Assembly (NCBI GenBank): GCA_046330255.1
Contig: JAXLTC010000001.1
Location: forward strand, 1,364,001-1,428,000
Reading direction: 5' to 3'
DNA length: 64,000 nucleotides
DNA from: JBBSBL01 sp046330255
GTDB taxonomy: Bacteria; Actinomycetota; Thermoleophilia; Solirubrobacterales; Solirubrobacteraceae
In this document: positions 8,164-20,617 of the stretch, piece by piece
How positions within the stretch are numbered: the first letter of the stretch is position 1
Layout of the letters: every line of letters begins with the position of its first letter
Position numbers and translations under genes: made by a program
Notes under the pieces: model-generated
The model's input: the letters and a program-made list of their open reading frames with translations, nothing else
What the model was told of the DNA's origin: nothing
Databases searched by the model: none

Positions 8164-9432
8164 TCAGCCGATCTCGTCGAGGCGCCCGACGATCTCCGCC
8201 GCGTGGCGCGTGAACGCGCCGTGGTCGAAGACCGCCTCGGCGTCCAGCTCCGGGTGCTCGGCCTCGACCAGCCCGCGCAGCGGGGTCTCCTCGTCCCAGG
8301 CGCGCTGCGCCAGCCGCTGGGCGATCCGGTAGGCCTCGTCGCGGGCCATCCCGCGATCGACCAGCGCGAGCAGCAGGCGCTGGGAGAAGATCGCCCCGTG
8401 CGTGGCCTCGAGGTTGCGCAGCATGCGGTCGGGGAACACCGTCATGCCCTCGACCAGCGCCGTGGAGCGTGCGAGCAGGTAGTCGATCAGGATCGTGGAG
8501 TCGGGCAGGATCACCCGCTCGACCGACGAGTGCGAGATGTCGCGCTCGTGCCACAGCGCGACGTTCTCGAGGCCCGCCTGCGCGTTGCCGCGCAGCACGC
8601 GCGCCAGGCCGGAGATCTGCTCGGCCTTGATCGGGTTGCGCTTGTGCGGCATCGCGCTCGAGCCCTTCTGGCCCGCGCGGAACGGCTCCTGCACCTCGCG
8701 GACCTCCGTGCGCTGCAGGTGGCGGACCTCGGTGGCGAAGCGCTCCAGGCCCGCGCCGGCGAGCGCGATCGCCGACAGCAGCTCCGCGTGGCGGTCGCGC
8801 GGCACGACCTGCGTTGAGACCGGCTCGGCTGCGAGGCCGAGACGCTCCAGGACGCGCCGCTCGAAGTCCGGCGAGGTGGCGGCGTAGGTCCCGACCGCGC
8901 CGGACAGCGCGCCGACCGCCGCCTGCGCGAACGCCCGCTCCAGGCGCTCGGAGTTGCGGTGGGCCTCGAACGCGAACCCCGCGAGCTTCACCCCGAACGT
9001 GGTCGGCTCCGCGTGGACGCCGTGGGTGCGCCCGGCGCAGAGCGTGTCGCGCTGCTCGCGCGCGCGGGAGACCAGGGCGGCGGTGTAGGCGCGCGCCGCC
9101 GGGACGATCACCTCCCCCGCCGCGCGCAGCTGGAGCGCCAGCGCGGTGTCGAGCACGTCGGAGGAGGTCAGGCCGAAGTGGATCCAGCGGCCCGCCACCC
9201 CGGCCGACTCCGAGAGCACGTCCACGAACGCGGCGACGTCGTGGTCGGTCGTGCGCTCGCGCTCGGCGACCGCCTCGACCGTGAACGTCGCCGAGCGGAT
9301 CGCATCCAGCTCGGCCTCGCCCGGGCCCTCCATCTCCTCGCAGGCCGCGACCTCCATGCGGCGCCAGGCCTCCATCCGCGCCTCGTCGGTCCAGATCGCG
9401 CCCAGCTCCGGGCGCGTGTAGCGGGCGATCAT
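8164..9432 (-). CDS. purB: Adenylosuccinate lyase PurB
   Basis: Cleaves SAICAR and adenylosuccinate, releasing fumarate. The 422 residues carry the fumarase/ASL signature SSAMPHKRNPI near residue 265, the flexible-loop serines just before it, THGVHAEPTTFG with the catalytic His, and FGLTSSDVLDTALA. The ATG overlaps the purE stop (ATGA). It ends the purD-purE-purB block. Confidence 0.96.
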   Translation of the reverse strand: MIARYTRPELGAIWTDEARMEAWRRMEVAACEEMEGPGEAELDAIRSATFTVEAVAERERTTDHDVAAFVDVLSESAGVAGRWIHFGLTSSDVLDTALALQLRAAGEVIVPAARAYTAALVSRAREQRDTLCAGRTHGVHAEPTTFGVKLAGFAFEAHRNSERLERAFAQAAVGALSGAVGTYAATSPDFERRVLERLGLAAEPVSTQVVPRDRHAELLSAIALAGAGLERFATEVRHLQRTEVREVQEPFRAGQKGSSAMPHKRNPIKAEQISGLARVLRGNAQAGLENVALWHERDISHSSVERVILPDSTILIDYLLARSTALVEGMTVFPDRMLRNLEATHGAIFSQRLLLALVDRGMARDEAYRIAQRLAQRAWDEETPLRGLVEAEHPELDAEAVFDHGAFTRHAAEIVGRLDEIG

Positions 9433-9911
9433 CCGCTCAGGATGCGCGCCGCGAGCACCGCGGCGTTGCGCGCGTTGTCCACCCCCACGCACGCGACCGG
9501 CACGCCCGGCGGCATCTGCACGATCGAGAGCAGCGCGTCGAGCCCGCCCGCGATCGACGTGCCGCTCGTCAGCGGCACGCCGATCACCGGCAGGTCGGTG
9601 TGCGCGGCGACGACGCCCGGCAGCGCGGCGGAGAGGCCGGCGCCGGCGATGATCACGCGCAGCCCGCGCAGGCGCGCGTTCTTCGCGTACTCGGCGACCG
9701 CGTCCGGCTCGCGGTGCGCGGACATCACGCGCACCTCGTGGCCGATGCCGCGCTCCTCCAGTTCCTTCGCGGCCTTCTCCATCGCCTCCATGTCGCTCTT
9801 GGAGCCCATCACGATGCCGACGCGCGGCGCGTCCACCTCGAGGCCGTCGAACTGCTCCTCGACCGCGGCGAGCGTCTCGGGCGGGCCTGGCTCGGGCGTC
9901 AGCCCGCTCAT
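9429..9911 (-). CDS. purE: N5-CAIR mutase PurE (class I)
   Basis: Converts N5-CAIR to CAIR. The 160 residues include VGIVMGSKSDMEAME, VMSAHREPDAV with the catalytic His, IIAGAGLSAALPGV and GVPLTSG, with a 30-residue N-terminal extension before the fold begins. No purK is seen beside it, so the N5-CAIR synthetase must be elsewhere if this is the class I pathway. Both ends overlap their neighbours as ATGA. Confidence 0.93.
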   Translation of the reverse strand: MSGLTPEPGPPETLAAVEEQFDGLEVDAPRVGIVMGSKSDMEAMEKAAKELEERGIGHEVRVMSAHREPDAVAEYAKNARLRGLRVIIAGAGLSAALPGVVAAHTDLPVIGVPLTSGTSIAGGLDALLSIVQMPPGVPVACVGVDNARNAAVLAARILSG

Positions 9912-11176
9912 GCGGCGAGCTCCGCCGCGCGCAGGGCGATGTCGGCGCGCAGCTGCATCCCCGGGAAGCGGACCATCCGGGCCGCAGCATATGCGGCCTC
10001 CCGGGCGTCGGCGGGCCCGTCGCCCAGCGCGGTGAGGCCGAGCACCCGCCCGCCGGCCGTCACGATGCGGCCGCGCTCGTCGCGGGCGGTGCCGGCGTGC
10101 GTGACCTCGATCCCTTCGGGGACGGAGTCCAGCCCCTCGATCGGGTCGCCGGTTCGCGGGGTGCCCGGGTAGCCCTCCGAGGCGAGCACGAGCGTCACGG
10201 CCGTCCGCGCGCTCCACCGCAGCCCCGCGTCGCGCAGGCCGCCGGGACGGGCGGCCGCCTCCAGCAGGTCGAGCAGGTCCGACTCCAGCCGCGGCAGGAC
10301 GGCCTGCGTCTCGGGATCCCCGAAGCGGACGTTGAACTCCAGCACCCGCGTGCCGTCCGCCGTCAGCATCAGCCCGGCGTAGAGCACCCCGTGGAACGGG
10401 GTGCCGCGCTCGGCAAGCAGCTCGACGACCGGCTGGTGGACGGTCGCGCACAGCTCCCGCGCGGCCTCGACGGAGATCTCGGGCACCGGCGAGTAGGAGC
10501 CCATGCCGCCGGTGTTCGGCCCGCGGTCGCCGTCGAAGATCCGCTTGTAGTCCTGCGCGGGAGCGAGCGGGACGGCGCGCTCGCCGTCGCAGAGCGCGAG
10601 CAGCGAGAGCTCCTCCCCCTCCAGGTGCTCCTCGACCACCACGCGCTCGGTGCCGTGGCGGCGCTCGACCAGGAAGGCCTCCAGCGCGGCTCGCGCCTCG
10701 CCCTCGTCCGCGGCGATCACGACCCCCTTGCCCGCGGCCAGACCGTCGGCCTTGACCACGACCGGGCAGCGCTCGATGGCCGCCATGCCCTCCTCGACCG
10801 TCTCGACCACGCTGTGCGCGGCGGTCGGCACGCCCGCCGCGGCCATGACCTCCTTCGCGTGCGCCTTGGACCCCTCCAGGGCGGCCGCGGCGGCGGAGGG
10901 ACCGAAGCAGGCGATGCCCGCGTCGCCCAGCGCGTCGGCGAGCCCGGCGACCAGCGGCGCCTCGGGGCCGACGACCACCAGGTCGACCCGCCGGTCGCGC
11001 GCGAGCGCCACGAGCGCCTCGACGTCGTCCGCCGCGACCGCCACGCACTCCGCGTCGCGCTCGATCCCGGCATTGCCCGGCGCGCAGAGCAGCTCAGGCG
11101 CGCGCGCCGAGCGCCCGAGCGCGCGCACGAGCGCGTGCTCGCGCCCGCCGGCGCCGACGACCAGGACCCGGGTCAC
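9908..11176 (-). CDS. purD: Phosphoribosylamine-glycine ligase PurD
   Basis: ATP-grasp enzyme joining glycine to phosphoribosylamine. The 422 residues begin VLVVGAGGREHALVRALG, then VVVGPEAPLVAGLADAL, VVVKADGLAAGKGVVIA, EEHLEGEELSLLALCDG, PNTGGMGSYSP and LEFNVRFGDPETQAVLPRL. The start is GTG at 11176. The GYD-domain gene ends eight bases upstream, so they are probably cotranscribed. Confidence 0.96.
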   Translation of the reverse strand: MTRVLVVGAGGREHALVRALGRSARAPELLCAPGNAGIERDAECVAVAADDVEALVALARDRRVDLVVVGPEAPLVAGLADALGDAGIACFGPSAAAAALEGSKAHAKEVMAAAGVPTAAHSVVETVEEGMAAIERCPVVVKADGLAAGKGVVIAADEGEARAALEAFLVERRHGTERVVVEEHLEGEELSLLALCDGERAVPLAPAQDYKRIFDGDRGPNTGGMGSYSPVPEISVEAARELCATVHQPVVELLAERGTPFHGVLYAGLMLTADGTRVLEFNVRFGDPETQAVLPRLESDLLDLLEAAARPGGLRDAGLRWSARTAVTLVLASEGYPGTPRTGDPIEGLDSVPEGIEVTHAGTARDERGRIVTAGGRVLGLTALGDGPADAREAAYAAARMVRFPGMQLRADIALRAAELAA

Positions 11177-11183
11177 GCTCCGC

Positions 11184-11465
11184 TCAGAGGCCGGCGATGA
11201 ACTCGTCGATCGGGATCGCCGAGAGCGTCTCGTACTTCGCGGTCCCGCGCGAGCCGAGCTCCAGCGAGATCCGCGCCATCGTCTTCTCGTCCGGCGCCTC
11301 GACCACGTTGACGAAGTCGAAGTGCCCGAGCGTGGCCCACTGCGCCTTGACGGTCGCGCCGAGCTGCTCGATCTCCCGGTTGACCTCCTTGATGCGCTGC
11401 GGGTTGTTCTTGACCGTCTGCACGCCCTCGGGCGAGAGCGTCGAGAGCATGATGAACGTGGGCAT
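11184..11465 (-). CDS. GYD-domain protein
   Basis: Small 93-residue protein of the GYD family (ferredoxin-like dimeric fold). It opens PTFIMLSTLSPEGVQTVKNNP and has WATLGHFDFVNVVEAPDEKTMARISLELGSRG. The family's role is unknown. GGGAGG lies four bases before the ATG. It stands first in the purD-purE-purB operon, eight bases from purD; whether it modulates purine synthesis is only a guess from position. Confidence 0.8.
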   Translation of the reverse strand: MPTFIMLSTLSPEGVQTVKNNPQRIKEVNREIEQLGATVKAQWATLGHFDFVNVVEAPDEKTMARISLELGSRGTAKYETLSAIPIDEFIAGL

Positions 11466-11537
11466 TCGGCCTCCCTGGTTCGCGGTTGACCCTCGGGAGG
11501 GTTCTATCGCACCGGCGCGCGCCGCAGGAGCGCGGGG

Positions 11538-11582
11538 TAGGGTGCGCCCCCGATGCCCCTGAAGGCAAGGAGAGCCGGATGA
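11538..11582 (+). promoter_or_regulatory. TAGGGT hexamer and nine-residue upstream ORF before the 11579 gene
   Basis: TAGGGT (11538-11543) lies nine bases before an ATG at 11553. That ATG opens MPLKARRAG and stops at TGA 11580-11582, which overlaps the ATG of the next gene. It is either a coupled leader peptide or a one-base frameshift that removed the basic N-region from the downstream signal peptide. Confidence 0.35.
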
Positions 11583-12280
11583 GCCTCGTCGCCGCCCTCG
11601 CCGCCGGCGCCGCCGTGGCCGCGCCCGGCGCGCCGCCCGCCGTCGTGCCCGCGGGCGCCGCGGGCACCGGGCCGGCGGGCCCCGCGATCAGCCTCGGGCT
11701 GAGCTGCTACACGCCCGCCTACCAGACGACCGTCAGGGCCCGCGCCCTGTACGCGGGCTTCACGCCGGGCGCCGCGCTCGGGGTGAAGGTCGACGCGCGG
11801 ACCCTCGGTCAGGTTCACGCCGACGCTGCGGGCGGGGGCGGCTTCACGTGGCACCCGCCGCGCGCCCCGGGCCGCAGCAAGGGCGGCGAGGCCTCCCACA
11901 CGCTGACGGTCGGCGACACGACGACCGGGATCGCGACGAAGCGCTTCTACTCGACTCAGTTCAGCGCCGACTTCAGCCCCTCGGCCGGCGATCCGAACCG
12001 CCTGCGCACGCGCTTCTCGGTCTACGGCTTCGGCGCGGGCAAGACGCTCTACCTCCACTACATCCCGCCGGGCAGCCGCCGCTCCAAGCTCAACCGCCCG
12101 CTCGGCCGCCTCGGCGGCGCCTGCGGCAAGCTGCGCACGCCCGCCAAGCGCCTGTTCCCGTTCAGACCCCAGACCGGCCGCTGGGCGCTGCAGTTCGACA
12201 CCAAGCGCTCCTACTCCAGCCGCACGGTGCCGCGCGTGACACGCGGCTACATCGTCACGATCGTGGTGCGGCGGCGGTAG
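11579..12280 (+). CDS. Secreted hypothetical protein
   Basis: A 233-residue protein that I do not recognise as a family. AAGGAG precedes the ATG by six bases. The N-terminus MSLVAALAAGAAVAAPG is hydrophobic but lacks the usual basic residues; these would be provided if the upstream nine-codon ORF were in frame. The mature part is rich in Gly, Arg and Pro and has a few aromatic strands (GLSCYTPAYQTTVRARA, FYSTQFSADFSPSAGDPNRL, LYLHYIPPG, RWALQFDTKRSYSS), suggesting a beta-sandwich. It is divergent from the GYD gene and convergent with clpB. Confidence 0.55.
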   Translation: MSLVAALAAGAAVAAPGAPPAVVPAGAAGTGPAGPAISLGLSCYTPAYQTTVRARALYAGFTPGAALGVKVDARTLGQVHADAAGGGGFTWHPPRAPGRSKGGEASHTLTVGDTTTGIATKRFYSTQFSADFSPSAGDPNRLRTRFSVYGFGAGKTLYLHYIPPGSRRSKLNRPLGRLGGACGKLRTPAKRLFPFRPQTGRWALQFDTKRSYSSRTVPRVTRGYIVTIVVRRR

Positions 12281-12290
12281 CTGCGATCAC

Positions 12291-12331
12291 CGTCCTGCCC
12301 TGTGGTCGTCCTGCGACCACAACCCAGGACG
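12291..12331. terminator. Two-tier hairpin between convergent genes
   Basis: An outer 7-bp stem CGTCCTG/CAGGACG encloses a perfect inner 8-bp stem TGTGGTCG/CGACCACA with a five-base loop; symmetric 3-nt internal loops separate the two. It lies between the stop of the secreted gene (12280) and the clpB stop (12384), as expected for a bidirectional terminator. There is no U-tract. Confidence 0.6.
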
Positions 12332-12383
12332 ATGCTCGAGCGTCGACCGGCGCGGGCACCCGACCGGCCGCGAGCGGGACGTC

Positions 12384-14930
<2,547 letters not shown>

Positions 14931-14958
14931 CTATCGAGGATTCTCCCTGGTCGCGGAA

Positions 14959-14981
14959 ATCTAAGTCGGGGCGACTGAGAT
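14959..14981. promoter_or_regulatory. HAIR-like inverted repeat upstream of clpB
   Basis: A 23-bp imperfect palindrome: nine-base arms ATCTCAGTC and GACTTAGAT (8 of 9 paired) around five bases, read in the clpB direction. The core AGT-N7-ACT has the spacing of the actinobacterial HAIR operator (CTTGAGT-N7-ACTCAAG). It sits 28 bases before the clpB ATG and overlaps a TAGATT -10-like hexamer. hspR is encoded 0.7 kb away. Confidence 0.45.
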
Positions 14982-15055
14982 TCTGCCAGATCGCGCGCGC
15001 GTTCTCAAGGGCTCGACGAGGGCCTCGAAGGGGGCCTTGCGATCGAGCGCGCGGT

Positions 15056-15076
15056 TGATCCCGCCAGGCGGGATCA
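15056..15076. promoter_or_regulatory. Perfect 21-bp palindrome in the clpB/SpoIIAA-like divergent region
   Basis: TGATCCCGCC, one central A, then GGCGGGATCA: a perfect 10-bp dyad. It lies in the 249-nt intergenic region between clpB and the 15180 gene. It could be an operator or a short hairpin; nothing in the sequence decides. Confidence 0.4.
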
Positions 15077-15179
15077 GAGTGCATCTCGAGCGCGGGCGTC
15101 CAAGTCGCGGACGCACCCCCGATCTTCGACGTCGGGGCTAGGCTGCCCCCCGAACCGCCACCAGCCCATCGGGAGGGAC

Positions 15180-15548
15180 ATGATGGAGAGAATCGACGAC
15201 GTGCCGGCCGGCGTGACCGGCCTGCGGGCCGACGGGGAGATCTCCGCCGAGGACTACAAGGAGACGCTCGAGCCGGCGCTGGGGGCAGCGGCCGAAACCG
15301 GGGAGATCCGACTCCTGTACGTGCTGGGCCCCGACTTCGAGATGCGGCCGGGAGCGATGGCACAGGACGCGAAGGTCGGGTTCGGCATCGGCATCGGGCA
15401 CCACGAGGCCTGGAAGCGCACCGCGGTCGTCACCGACGCGGAATGGGTCGCGCGGTCGATACGCGCCTTCGCCTGGATGATGCCCGGCGACGTTCACGTA
15501 TTCGCCTCCGCGGAAGAGGAGGCCGCGAGGACCTGGGTCGCGGGCTGA
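15180..15548 (+). CDS. SpoIIAA-like (STAS/SEC14-fold) protein
   Basis: A 122-residue protein of the SpoIIAA-like family (PF11964 type): VTGLRADGEISAEDYKE, IRLLYVLGPDFE, WKRTAVVTDAEWVARSIRAFAW and MPGDVHVFASAEEEAARTWV all follow its consensus. The function of the family is unknown; it is common beside stress genes. The start is the first of two tandem ATG codons, three bases after GGGAGG. It is divergent from clpB and convergent with hspR. Confidence 0.75.
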   Translation: MMERIDDVPAGVTGLRADGEISAEDYKETLEPALGAAAETGEIRLLYVLGPDFEMRPGAMAQDAKVGFGIGIGHHEAWKRTAVVTDAEWVARSIRAFAWMMPGDVHVFASAEEEAARTWVAG

Positions 15549-15605
15549 GTCAGGCCGCGCGCCGCCGACGCGGGCCGGGGAGGATCGTCGATGGCCGTCG
15601 CGACC

Positions 15606-16058
15606 TCATGCGGATGACCGCGACTCGCGCGGAGCCCGCACCAGCGGCCCGCCACGCTCATAGGGCACCAGGTCGGCGCGCAGCTCGCGGCGAAGGGCCT
15701 CAAGGCGTGCGACCTCGGCGCTCAGGCGGCGGGCGCGGCGCTCGAGCGCGGCGACCCGCTCGCGCGCGGCGGCGAGCTCCGCCTCGAGCGCCAGCACGCG
15801 CTCGACGCCGGCGAGGTTCATGCCCAGCTCGACCGTCATCGCCTGGATGCGGCGCAGGCGCTCGACGTCCTCGTGGGAGTACAGGCGCGTGCCCTTCGGC
15901 GAGCGCTGCGGAGTGATCAGGCCGCGCGACTCGTAGGTGCGCAGCGTCTGCGGGTGCATCTCGGCCAGCTCGGCCGCGACCGAGATCATGAACACGCCGC
16001 GGTCGCCCTCGACCGAGACGCTCGCGGTCGCCCTGGTCCTGGTCACCCGCGCGGCCAT
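15606..16058 (-). CDS. hspR: Heat-shock repressor HspR (MerR family)
   Basis: A 150-residue MerR-type regulator, the usual repressor of the actinobacterial dnaK operon and clpB, acting with DnaK as co-repressor. Visible: FMISVAAELAEMHPQTLRTYE (helix-turn-helix start), SRGLITPQRSPKGTRLYSHEDVERLRRI (wing), then a heptad-rich Leu/Ala coiled coil and a basic tail. The dnaJ stop and this ATG share one base (TGATG). It is last in dnaK-grpE-dnaJ-hspR, so it should be autoregulated. The HAIR-like sites at 14959 and 19795 are its likely targets. Confidence 0.9.
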   Translation of the reverse strand: MAARVTRTRATASVSVEGDRGVFMISVAAELAEMHPQTLRTYESRGLITPQRSPKGTRLYSHEDVERLRRIQAMTVELGMNLAGVERVLALEAELAAARERVAALERRARRLSAEVARLEALRRELRADLVPYERGGPLVRAPRESRSSA

Positions 16059-17164
16059 CACGCCTCCTTCCCGGCCGCGGCGAGCAGGTCCGCACGCGGA
16101 TCCCCGTCGAGCGCGCCGGCGAGCGCCTCCGCGGCGGCGCGCTGCTCGGCCGACAGCTCGCGCGGGACGTCGATCGTGAAGCGGTAGTGCAGGTCGCCGC
16201 GGCCCTTGCCGCCCAGCCGCGGCGGGCCCTCGTCGCGCAGCCGCTGGACGGTGCCGTGGCGCGTGCCCGGCGGGACGCGCAGCGTCTTGCGGCCGTCCAG
16301 CGTCGGCACGTCGACCTTCGCGCCGAGCAGCGCCTCCGAGACCGTCAGCGGAACCTCGACCTCGAGGTTGTCGCCCTTGCGCTTGAAGACCGGCGAGTCG
16401 GCGACGCGCGTGACCACGTAGAGGTCGCCGTGCTCGCCGCCGCGCAGGCCTGCCTCGCCCTTGCCCGCGAGCCGGATGCGGCTGCCGTCCTTGACCCCCG
16501 CGGGGATGTTCACGCGCAGGCGCTTGACCGTCCGCTGCACGCCCGAGCCGCCGCACGTCGCGCACGGGGACTCGATGATCGTGCCGGAGCCGCCGCAGCG
16601 CTTGCACGGCTGGGAGATCGAGAAGAGGCCCTGGCCCTGCGCCTCGACGCCGCGCCCGTGGCAGACGGGGCAGATCTCTGGCGCGGTGCCGGGCCGCGCG
16701 CCGGAGCCGTGGCAGGTCGGGCAGGGCTCGGAGGTCGGCACCGAGATCGAGACCTGGCCTCCCTCGACCGCGGTGCGGAACGGGATCCGCACCTCGGTCT
16801 CCAGGTCGCGGCCGCGCTGCGGCGCCGCGCCGGCGCCCGGGCCGCCGCGCCCGCCCGCGGCCCCGCCGCCGCCGAACAGGTTCGAGAGGATGTCGCCCAT
16901 CCCGCCGGCGAACGAGGACGGGTCGAAGCCCTCGCCCATCGCGAACGGGCCGGTGCCGCGGTCGTACTGCTTGCGCTTGTCCGGGTCCGAGAGCACGTCG
17001 TTGGCCTCGGAGATCTCCTTGAAGCGCGCCTCCGCGGCCTTGTCGTCCGGGTTGCGGTCCGGGTGGTAGCGGCGCGCGAGGCGGCGGTAGGCCTTCTTGA
17101 TCTCCTCGGCGGAGGCGCCGCGGTCGACGCCCAGGACCTCGTAGTAGTCGGTGCCCGGCGGCAT
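16058..17164 (-). CDS. dnaJ: Co-chaperone DnaJ
   Basis: Stimulates the DnaK ATPase. The 368 residues contain a J-domain (YYEVLGVDRGASAEEIKKAYRR with HPD), a Gly/Phe-rich linker including LSNLFGGGGAAGG, four CXXCXGXG zinc motifs (CPTCHGSG, CPVCHGRG, CKRCGGSG, CATCGGSG) and the C-terminal client-binding domains. This is the full type I architecture. It starts six bases after the grpE stop. Confidence 0.96.
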   Translation of the reverse strand: MPPGTDYYEVLGVDRGASAEEIKKAYRRLARRYHPDRNPDDKAAEARFKEISEANDVLSDPDKRKQYDRGTGPFAMGEGFDPSSFAGGMGDILSNLFGGGGAAGGRGGPGAGAAPQRGRDLETEVRIPFRTAVEGGQVSISVPTSEPCPTCHGSGARPGTAPEICPVCHGRGVEAQGQGLFSISQPCKRCGGSGTIIESPCATCGGSGVQRTVKRLRVNIPAGVKDGSRIRLAGKGEAGLRGGEHGDLYVVTRVADSPVFKRKGDNLEVEVPLTVSEALLGAKVDVPTLDGRKTLRVPPGTRHGTVQRLRDEGPPRLGGKGRGDLHYRFTIDVPRELSAEQRAAAEALAGALDGDPRADLLAAAGKEA

Positions 17165-17170
17165 CGCGCG

Positions 17171-17796
17171 CTACCCCGCGACGACCACGCGCGCGGGGCG
17201 CAGGACGGTCTCGCCCGCGCGGTAGCCGGGCTGGTAGACCTCGATCACCGTCCCCGGCTCGGCGCCGTCCTGCGGGCGCTGCGCCATCGCCTCGGCGTGC
17301 TCGGGGTCGAACGGCTCGCCCAGCGGCGAGTAGGCCTCGATGCCGGAGCGCGACAGCGCCGCGAGCAGCTCGGCGTGGACGAGCTTGAAGCCCGCGACCA
17401 CCTGGTGCTCGGGCGCGCCCGGCGGCGCGTGCTCGACCGCCGCGAGCGCGTGCTCGAGGTTGTCGATCGCGGGCAGCAGCTCCTTCGCGAGCCGCGCGAG
17501 CCCGCGGCCCTCGGCCGCCGCGGCGTCGCGCGCCATGCGCTTGCGGTAGTTCTCGAAGTCGGCCTGCGTGCGGCGCGCGAGATCCAGGTACTCGTCGGCC
17601 TTGCCGGCGCGCTCGCGCAGCTCGCCGAGGTCGGCCTCGACGAGCTCGGCCGCGTCCGCGGCTCCCTGCCCGGGCTCGGGCTCGGGCACCTCCGCGGCGC
17701 CCCGCTCGGGCTCGGGCGCGGCCGCCGCGGCCTGCTGCTCCGCGGCGGCCCGCTCCTCGCGCTCGGGGACGGCGGGACCGTCGGCGCGCCCCGCGC

Positions 17797-17800
<4 letters not shown>
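17171..17800 (-). CDS. grpE: Nucleotide exchange factor GrpE
   Basis: Releases ADP from DnaK. The 209 residues have an acidic, Ala/Glu/Pro-rich N-terminal 50, a long helix (LGELRERAGKADEYLDLARR), the family core QADFENYRKRMARD and a beta domain with GVEAY-like GIEAYSPLGEPFDPEHAEAM and YRAGETVLRPARV. The GTG start overlaps the dnaK stop as GTGA. Confidence 0.95.
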
Positions 17801-19710
<1,910 letters not shown>

Positions 19711-19794
19711 GTGGTGAGGCTCCTTTCGCCCCGCGGGGCGGCGTCTGCGTGGCTCTGGGGCGCGTTGACGGGACTGCCAACGAGCGCGTAAGAA

Positions 19795-19817
19795 ATCTGA
19801 GCCTGAGGCTAGCAGAT
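19795..19817. promoter_or_regulatory. HAIR-like element upstream of dnaK
   Basis: 23 bp that begin ATCT and end AGAT, followed by TT, exactly as in the clpB element at 14959; the arms nearest dnaK match best (GCTCAGATTT against ACTTAGATTT) while the far arm has drifted. An inner AGCCT-G-AGGCT palindrome is present. The shared TTT end could instead reflect a common -10 box (CAGATT/TAGATT). Confidence 0.35.
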
Positions 19818-19850
19818 CGTTCTGGCTTCCCCGAGGCGGGACGGCTGCGC

Positions 19851-19899
19851 AACCCGTCCCAGGTAACACCGGCAGGAGAGGGGTTAGCTGGGATGGGAT
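19851..19899 (-). repeat. 49-nt hairpin element, copy A
   Basis: One of three ungapped copies (others 25655-25703 and 40384-40432). On this strand TCCCAG-C-TAAC pairs with GTTA-C-CTGGGA. It lies 20 bases past the nth stop, so it may end nth transcripts before the dnaK promoter. It is 37/49 identical to copy B. Confidence 0.7.
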
Positions 19900-19918
19900 G
19901 GGCAGCGGCAGGCGCGCC

Positions 19919-20617
19919 CTACGCCATCCGCCCCGGGCACATGCGGCGCAGCGCGCACTCGCGGCAGCGGGGGGCGCGCGCGTCGCAGGTACGCCGGCCG
20001 TGGCGCAACAGGTTCACGTGCAGCTCGAGCTCGGCGCCGGGCGGGGTGAGCGCGAGCATCGCGTCGTGCTGCTCCTCGGAGCCCGCGCCGGGGCGCAGCA
20101 GGCCGAGCCGGGTCGCGACGCGGCCGACGTGGGTGTCGACCGGCACGTCGCGCAGCCCGTAGGAGAACAGCAGCACGCACGCCGCGGTCTTGCGCCCGAC
20201 GCCGGGCAGCGAGCACAGGAACGCGCGGCCCTCCGCGACCGGGGCGCCTGCCATCCACGAGAGGTCGAGCGGGTCGGCCCGCTCCTCCCCGGCCTCGGTC
20301 ACGGCGCGCAGGATCGCCTGGATGCGCGCCGACTTGACCTTCGAGATCCCGCCGGGCCGGATCGCCTCCTCGACCTCCTCCAGGGGCGCGTCGCGCACGG
20401 CCTCCCATGCGGGGAAGCGGTCGCGCAGCCGCAGGAACGCGACGTCGCGGTTGCGGTCGTTGGTGCTCTGGGAGAGGACCGTCAGGACGAGCTCGTCGAG
20501 CGGCCGGTCGTGCGGCGCCATGGTCGGGATGCCGTAGACCTCGCGCAGCCGTTCGCGGATCCGCTGCACGCGCGCGCGGGACGGCGGGCGCCACGCGGAG
20601 CGGGGGGCGGCGCTCAC
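19919..20617 (-). CDS. nth: Endonuclease III (DNA glycosylase/AP lyase)
   Basis: Base-excision repair enzyme for oxidised pyrimidines. The 232 residues contain the helix-hairpin-helix LPGVGRKTAACVLL with the catalytic Lys, the catalytic Asp in VDTHVGRVATRLGL, and a C-terminal [4Fe-4S] loop with spacing C-X6-C-X2-C-X5-C. The N-terminal DELVLTVLSQSTNDRNRD matches the family. The GTG start overlaps the stop of the PfkB gene (GTGA), so the two are cotranscribed. Confidence 0.93.
   Translation of the reverse strand: MSAAPRSAWRPPSRARVQRIRERLREVYGIPTMAPHDRPLDELVLTVLSQSTNDRNRDVAFLRLRDRFPAWEAVRDAPLEEVEEAIRPGGISKVKSARIQAILRAVTEAGEERADPLDLSWMAGAPVAEGRAFLCSLPGVGRKTAACVLLFSYGLRDVPVDTHVGRVATRLGLLRPGAGSEEQHDAMLALTPPGAELELHVNLLRHGRRTCDARAPRCRECALRRMCPGRMA

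Noticed and set aside
4933..8817. Plus-strand frame of 1294 codons
   Set aside because: Runs antisense to purC, both secreted genes and purB; no domain can be read in it.
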